Source: Actinomycetes bacterium
GTDB taxonomy: Bacteria > Actinomycetota > Actinomycetes > Actinomycetales > Cellulomonadaceae
Length of the DNA stretch: 8,958 bases
Direction: 5' to 3'
NCBI GenBank assembly: GCA_023461115.1
Contig: JAEWOA010000107.1
Span: forward strand, 1 to 8,958
Shown piece after piece: positions 5,431 through 8,958 of the stretch. Numbering within the stretch: position 1 is the stretch's first letter; each line of letters starts with the position of its first letter. The position numbers were made by a program, and so were the translations under genes. Below the pieces are notes generated by a model, which was given only the letters and a program-made list of their open reading frames with translations, did not search any database and had not been told where the DNA came from.

Positions 5431-6153
5431 TCAGCGCAGGCCGGCGAGCCACGCGCCGCCCCACACGGCCGCCGCGAGCGTGACCAGCGCGAACACCACC
5501 ACCCACACCGCGCCCGCGACGTGCGTGAGTCCCGCGAGCAACCCCGCGTCCGACGAGTCACGTCGTCCCGCGCGGCGCGTGTGTCGTCGTTCCGCCTGCA
5601 GCTCGACGACCGCGCGGGGCGCCCCGAGCAGGAACAGCCACGTCACGGCGTACGCGAACGCCGACTGCACCGCGGCCGAGCCCCACCCGGTCACGGCGAC
5701 GAGCACCGCGAGGCTCACCAGCACGGCCCACAGCCCGTACCAGTTGCGGATGGCCGCGAGCACGAGCACGGCGACGACGAGCAGCGCCCACAGCACCGCC
5801 ACGTCGTACCCGCTGCCGAGCAGCCACGCCGCCCCGAGCCCGACGAGCGCCGGCGCCGGGTACCCCGCGAACGCGGTCGCCACCATCCCCGGCCCGCGGG
5901 GCTTGCCGCGCGAGAGCGTCAGGCCCGACGTGTCGGAGTGCACCTTGATCCCGGACACGCGCCGCCCGACGAACACCGCCACAGCCGCGTGCCCCGCCTC
6001 GTGCACGATCGTCAGCGCGTGCCGGGCAGCGCGCCAGGTCGTCGGGAACGCGAGCACGACGACCACCAGCAGCGCGGTCCCGCCGACCAGCAACGCCGAC
6101 GGCTCCGGGTTCGGAGTCGTGACCTGCGCCCACGCGTCCTGCCACCAGTCCAT
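5431..6153 (-). CDS. M50-like membrane metalloprotease (Peptidase_M50B type)
   Basis: The 240-residue polytopic protein carries the zinc-protease motif HEAGH (H51, E52, H55) at the end of a helix pair, followed by GRRVSGIKVHSDTSGLT (63-79) and GPGMVATAFAGYPAPALVG, the pattern of the M50B-like branch of site-2-protease relatives. SDAGLL (201-206) near the C-terminus may give the third zinc ligand (D202). Further helices are at about 20-37, 90-112, 117-136, 138-156, 160-178 and 208-232. The ATG at 6153 has GGGAGGA a few bases upstream. Site-2-type enzymes cleave within membrane segments of regulators or remnant peptides; this branch has no defined substrate. It starts 76 bp from the divergent MBL-like gene and precedes the desaturase by 78 bp on the same strand. 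Confidence 0.87.
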   Translation of the reverse strand: MDWWQDAWAQVTTPNPEPSALLVGGTALLVVVVLAFPTTWRAARHALTIVHEAGHAAVAVFVGRRVSGIKVHSDTSGLTLSRGKPRGPGMVATAFAGYPAPALVGLGAAWLLGSGYDVAVLWALLVVAVLVLAAIRNWYGLWAVLVSLAVLVAVTGWGSAAVQSAFAYAVTWLFLLGAPRAVVELQAERRHTRRAGRRDSSDAGLLAGLTHVAGAVWVVVFALVTLAAAVWGGAWLAGLR

Positions 6154-6201
6154 GCGTCCTCCCGGTCGTCGGCTCGTCGGTGCGGCCAGGGGGAGACTAC
6201 G

Positions 6202-6215
6202 CACCACCCGTGGTG
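6202..6215. promoter_or_regulatory. 14-bp palindrome in a divergent promoter region
   Basis: CACCAC (6202-6207) and GTGGTG (6210-6215) are perfect inverted arms separated by CC. They lie in the 76-bp gap between the divergent M50-like and MBL-like genes, 15 bp before the latter's chosen start. The position fits an operator that could affect both genes, but arms this GC-rich could arise by chance. Confidence 0.3.
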
Positions 6216-6229
6216 GCAGGGTGGCGCAC

Positions 6230-7045
6230 GTGGCCTGGTGGATCTGCCGCACGTGCGGCGTCGAGAGCTCGATTCGGTCCGACGTGTGCGCGATCTGCGC
6301 CGACGAACGGCAATGGGTGCCGGAGGCGGGGACCTCCTGGGCCACCCTCGACGAGTTGGCGGGCGAGGGCCGGCGCGTGGTCGTCGAGGAGCTGGAGCCG
6401 GACCTGTTCGGGCTCGAGGCGACTCCGGGCGTCGGCATCGCCCAGCAGGCCAAGGCGCTGCGGACCTCGTCGGGCGTGCTGCTGTGGGACCCGCTGGGGT
6501 ACGTGGACGACGAGGCCGTCGCGTTCGTGCGCGCGCTGGGGGAGGTCGTCGCGATCGTCGCGAGCCACCCGCACATGTACGGGGTGCAGGTGGAGTGGTC
6601 GCGGCGGCTCGGTGGCGCGCCGGTGCTGGTGGCGGCGGCGGACCGCGAGTGGGTGCGCCGCGACGACCCCGCGATCGAGGAGTGGTCCGGCGAGCGTGAG
6701 GTGCTGCCGGGCGTCGTGCTGAGCCAGCCCGGCGGGCACTTCCCGGGCTCGGCCGTGGCGCACTGGGCGGGCGGAGCCGGCGGGCGTGGCGTGCTGCTCT
6801 CGGGGGACACGATCATGGCCAACCCCGACCGCTCGTCGGTGAGCTTCATGCGCTCCTACCCCAACCGGCTGCCGCTGTCCGGGGCGGTGGCGGAGCGCGT
6901 CGCGGCCCACGTGGCGCGGCGCCCGTTCGACCGGCTCTACAACAACTTCGAGGGCGTGATCCCGACGAACGCCCGCGAGGTGGTCCTGGCCTCGGCGGCC
7001 CGCCACGCCGCGTGGACGCGGGGCGACTACGACCACCTGACCTAG
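6230..7045 (+). CDS. Zinc ribbon plus metallo-beta-lactamase-like hydrolase
   Basis: The 271-residue protein starts with a zinc ribbon, CRTC and CAIC (C6, C9, C20, C23), followed by ADERQWVP. It continues into a metallo-beta-lactamase-like fold: VLLWDPLGYVDDEA (83-96), VAIVASHPHMYG (107-118), PGGHFPGS (167-174), GVLLSGDTI (187-195), and VIPTNARE near the C-terminus. The canonical HxHxDH motif is altered to HPHMYG; H113, H115, H170 and D193 could still bind metal. This points to a divergent hydrolase, and activity is not assured. GTG 6230 puts the zinc ribbon at the very N-terminus. GTG 6221, three codons upstream, is equally possible; GGCAGG at about 6215-6220 would suit 6230. It diverges from the M50-like gene. 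The substrate is unknown. Confidence 0.85.
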   Translation: MAWWICRTCGVESSIRSDVCAICADERQWVPEAGTSWATLDELAGEGRRVVVEELEPDLFGLEATPGVGIAQQAKALRTSSGVLLWDPLGYVDDEAVAFVRALGEVVAIVASHPHMYGVQVEWSRRLGGAPVLVAAADREWVRRDDPAIEEWSGEREVLPGVVLSQPGGHFPGSAVAHWAGGAGGRGVLLSGDTIMANPDRSSVSFMRSYPNRLPLSGAVAERVAAHVARRPFDRLYNNFEGVIPTNAREVVLASAARHAAWTRGDYDHLT

Positions 7046-7080
7046 GGGCGCCCACGGTTCATGTGACGTCGGGCACCCGA

Positions 7081-7121
7081 GGAACTGTAGGTCGACTTAC
7101 TGTAAGTCGACTTACAGTTCC
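7081..7121. promoter_or_regulatory. 41-bp inverted repeat composed of two tandem palindromes
   Basis: GGAACTGTA (7081-7089) and TACAGTTCC (7113-7121) are the outer arms. Pairing continues inward to a single central T at 7101, with one G/T mismatch (7090/7112). The same DNA holds two tandem 14-bp palindromes: GTAGGTCGACTTAC (7087-7100, one base off perfect) and GTAAGTCGACTTAC (7102-7115, perfect). It lies in the 86-bp gap between two convergent genes, so it could act as a shared terminator hairpin, but it has no T-run and its repeat-of-palindromes form is more like tandem repressor operators. It is AT-rich compared with its surroundings. Confidence 0.75.
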
Positions 7122-7131
7122 CGCAGCGCGC

Positions 7132-8019
7132 CTAACGCGGCTCGATCGCAGGCTCGAGACGCTCGGCTCCCCAACGGCGGTAGACGACCGCGGCGGTCAC
7201 GACGAGCAGCGCCAGGATGACGAGACCCTCGGGGCGGGCCGCGTAGACCAGCGGGTGGTCGATGCCGACGACGTCCGGGTCGATCAGCGGGAACGCCAAC
7301 ACGTTGGCCACGCCGTGGCCCAGGACCGCGGGCCACACGCTGCCGGTGCGCTCGCGGACGACGCCCCAGATCACGGCCATCGCGAGCACCGCGACCGTGA
7401 ACAGCGGGATCTGCACGGCGAGGGGCAGCGGCGTGTACCCGTCGCCGAACGCGACGATGTACGGCACGTGCCACACGGCCCACAGCGCCCCGACCATCAG
7501 GTGGCGCCGTAGGCCAAGGACGCCGAGGGCCGCGAGCCGCGGCTCGAGGTACCCGCGCCAGCCCCACTCCTCGAACATCGCGAACAGCAGCCGCGGGATC
7601 AGCGTGGCGGCGACGACGGCCGCGAACGCGCCGCCAGCGTCGTCGGCGAACCGCACGGCGCCTGTCGCGGTCCCGACCAGCAGCGGGACCGCCAGGAGCA
7701 CGGGGAACAGCAGCAGCGCGAACAGATACCAGCCGCGCGAACGGCCGAGGCGCAGGCCCGCGTCGGCCCAGCCCTCGCGTCCGAGCGTGCGCAGCGCGGT
7801 GGCCATGGCGATGGGGCTCACGACGAAGAGCAGGGCGCCGGCGCTGGTCGGCGGATCGTCGGACGCGGACATGACCACGCCGCCGAGGGTCGCGAGGGCC
7901 AGGACGCCGCCGGCGTAGACGGCGATGTGGGACCAGCTCGCGGGGCGCGGCGCGCGGCGCGCGGCTGGTGCCTTGGCGGCGTCGGTCTCGGGGGTGGGCG
8001 GCGCGGGTTGTGCGGGCAT
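7132..8019 (-). CDS. CPBP family intramembrane glutamic protease
   Basis: The 295-residue polytopic protein has all three CPBP (CAAX protease/bacteriocin-processing, Abi) motifs: EEWGWRGYLEPRL with E150, E151 and R155; WAVWHVPYIV with H184; and LGHGVANV with H235 and N239. About eight hydrophobic segments run from residue 31 to 281 after a Pro/Ala-rich cytosolic N-terminus. The ATG at 8019 is chosen over the upstream in-frame ATG at 8058 because AAGGAG lies 7 nt before it. Family members cleave prenylated or membrane proteins, process or give immunity to bacteriocins, or act in signalling; the substrate here is unknown. It follows the PadR gene by 71 bp on the same strand, so the two are probably co-transcribed and the regulator may control the protease. 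Confidence 0.93.
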   Translation of the reverse strand: MPAQPAPPTPETDAAKAPAARRAPRPASWSHIAVYAGGVLALATLGGVVMSASDDPPTSAGALLFVVSPIAMATALRTLGREGWADAGLRLGRSRGWYLFALLLFPVLLAVPLLVGTATGAVRFADDAGGAFAAVVAATLIPRLLFAMFEEWGWRGYLEPRLAALGVLGLRRHLMVGALWAVWHVPYIVAFGDGYTPLPLAVQIPLFTVAVLAMAVIWGVVRERTGSVWPAVLGHGVANVLAFPLIDPDVVGIDHPLVYAARPEGLVILALLVVTAAVVYRRWGAERLEPAIEPR

Positions 8020-8090
8020 GGTGGAGCTCCTTCGGGCGTGCGTCATCGACCGCGCCACCGGGCGGCGGGCGGGTGGTGCTCACGGGGTGC

Positions 8091-8678
8091 TCAGGGTTGT
8101 GGCGCGGGTGGCGCTTCGTCGTCGGCGGGCAGTTCGGTGGGCAGTTCGTCGAGCAAGTCGTCGACCCACGCGAGCTCGGCGCGCGCGTGGACCAGGCCGT
8201 TGGCCAGGGTGGCGATGCGCAGGCGGATGTCGAGGCTCGGCGTGATGCCGGCCGCGGCGAGCGCCTGGTCGGTGGCCGCCTGTGTGTGCTCGAGGACCGC
8301 GATGAGCTCGCGTGCCTCGGCGGCGCGTTCGTCGAGCACCGCGCGCGTGCGTTCAGGCCCGAGGCGGCCGACGAAGAACAGGCGCACCAGGAACGCCTCC
8401 CGCGACGGGACGTACTCGACTGGCGAGGTCAGCCAGTCGTCGAGCTCCGCGAGGCCCGCGGGGGTGATGGAGTGCTCGCGGCGGTCGGGCTTGCCGTCCT
8501 GCGGGATGGTCCGGACGTCGACGAGCCCTTCGGCGGCCAGGTGGCCGAGCGTGCGGTAGATCTGCGCCTGGTCCGCCGGCCAGAAGTGCGCGACCGACTC
8601 GTCCATGTGTTTGCGCAGGTCGTAGCCGGTCATGGGCGCGATCGAGAGGAACCCCAGAACCGCATGCTTCAGCGACAC
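8091..8678 (-). CDS. PadR family transcriptional regulator
   Basis: The 195-residue protein has the PadR winged helix at the N-terminus: LKHAVLGFLSIAPMTGYDL (3-21), QIYRTLGHLAAEGLV (39-53, with the recognition helix) and the wing DRREHSITPAGLAELDDWL (65-83). The C-terminal half (about 90-178) is a helical dimerisation domain of the Vir_act_alpha_C type, followed by an acidic Pro-rich tail. PadR proteins are usually repressors that respond to small molecules and often control transporters or envelope genes, including their own operon. GTG 8678 is chosen because the conserved domain starts there and a promoter lies immediately upstream. The in-frame ATG at 8705 would put the -10 box inside the gene, and longer frames run into the poly-G tract. 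It precedes the CPBP gene. Confidence 0.93.
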   Translation of the reverse strand: MSLKHAVLGFLSIAPMTGYDLRKHMDESVAHFWPADQAQIYRTLGHLAAEGLVDVRTIPQDGKPDRREHSITPAGLAELDDWLTSPVEYVPSREAFLVRLFFVGRLGPERTRAVLDERAAEARELIAVLEHTQAATDQALAAAGITPSLDIRLRIATLANGLVHARAELAWVDDLLDELPTELPADDEAPPAPQP

Positions 8679-8714
8679 AAGGCGACCATAGAGGACACAT
8701 CCCATACAGGACAA
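8678..8714 (-). promoter_or_regulatory. Promoter of the PadR gene, leaderless, with overlapping direct repeats
   Basis: On the minus strand, TTGTCC (8709-8714, -35) and TATGGT (8685-8690, -10) are separated by 18 bp. The -10 box ends 6 nt before the GTG start, which predicts a leaderless mRNA. Two 12-bp direct repeats differing by one base, TGTCCTGTATGG (8702-8713) and TGTCCTCTATGG (8686-8697), lie 16 bp apart and cover both promoter boxes. They are good candidates for autoregulatory PadR binding. Confidence 0.6.
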
Positions 8715-8783
8715 GTCCCTTATCAGCCTCGGTCGGCCGCCACAGCCCACCCCGCCCCCCGCCCCCCGCGCCCCGGCCCCCCG

Positions 8784-8832
<49 letters not shown>

Positions 8833-8958
8833 ACGACGGTGCATGTGATCTGCGGAACCCTGTTCGACGAGGTCTCCGAAGACCATGCGCTCGCCACCAG
8901 CCGCGTCCTGGTATGGACCGCCCAGGCCGACAGCCTTCCCGGCCCCCATGGGCGGCCT
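8833..8958 (+). CDS. Fragment of a possible SnoaL/NTF2-like protein, open at both ends
   Basis: One plus-strand frame stays open for 42 codons to the window edge. Third positions are G or C in about 34 of 42 codons. The peptide reads HVICGTLFDEV...ATSRVLVWTA, similar to the beta-strand pattern of SnoaL-like/NTF2-fold proteins (a strand with H, a D-E turn, then A..RSYVLV-type sequence). On the left it abuts the C-run directly, with no credible start codon or ribosome binding site, so it looks like the interior of a gene joined to unrelated DNA. The minus strand also has open frames here, so the assignment is tentative. Confidence 0.3.

Noticed and set aside
5192..6229. N-terminal extension of the MBL-like protein by over 340 residues
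   Set aside because: The extension is antisense to the desaturase and M50-like genes and is Ser/Thr/Ala-rich without domains. The zinc ribbon directly after 6230 is the natural N-terminus.
4159..6699. 846-codon plus-strand frame over the desaturase and M50-like genes
   Set aside because: It lies antisense to two genes with clear catalytic motifs and is His/Arg/Glu-rich with no domain, typical of the third-position GC effect.

Overview
The window is very GC-rich, with codons that nearly always end in G or C, several GTG starts and two genes that look leaderless. This fits a high-GC actinobacterium, probably of the Micrococcales/Cellulomonas type. That placement comes from composition and family resemblance only; the window has no rRNA or intact tRNA to anchor it.

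Layout from left to right. (1) The end of an unidentified plus-strand gene, then a non-coding stretch holding a 14-bp tandem repeat, a GC hairpin and a 20-bp operator-like palindrome. (2) A plus-strand classical SDR oxidoreductase (305-1123). (3) A 19-bp direct repeat array. (4) A small plus-strand protein (1261-1725) with a ScoMcrA-like N-terminal head domain, a basic linker and a C-terminal zinc ribbon; it starts at an apparently leaderless GTG. (5) A minus-strand block, read right to left: M50-like membrane metalloprotease (6153-5431), fatty acid desaturase (5352-4177), HasA-like hyaluronan synthase glycosyltransferase (4064-2721), small four-helix membrane protein (2663-2292) and GXWXG/DUF4334 protein (2295-1759). 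The last two overlap by GTGA. (6) Divergent from that block, a plus-strand zinc-ribbon/metallo-beta-lactamase-like protein (6230-7045). (7) A 41-bp inverted repeat made of two tandem palindromes, between convergent gene ends. (8) A minus-strand pair: PadR regulator (8678-8091), then CPBP intramembrane protease (8019-7132). (9) A run of 49 consecutive C followed by 126 bp that look like a fragment of another gene, probably an assembly junction.

The clearest functional theme is the cell envelope. A processive membrane-embedded polysaccharide synthase of the hyaluronan synthase type lies directly downstream of a membrane desaturase and upstream of two small coupled genes, with two unrelated intramembrane proteases nearby. 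Hyaluronan synthases are known to depend on their lipid environment, so a link between desaturase and synthase is plausible, but it is inference here. No UDP-glucose dehydrogenase is present to supply the second sugar nucleotide, so the product cannot be named. The most unusual protein architecture is the head-domain/zinc-ribbon protein, since the head domain is otherwise associated with modification-dependent restriction enzymes. I see no CRISPR array, transposase or complete defence system.
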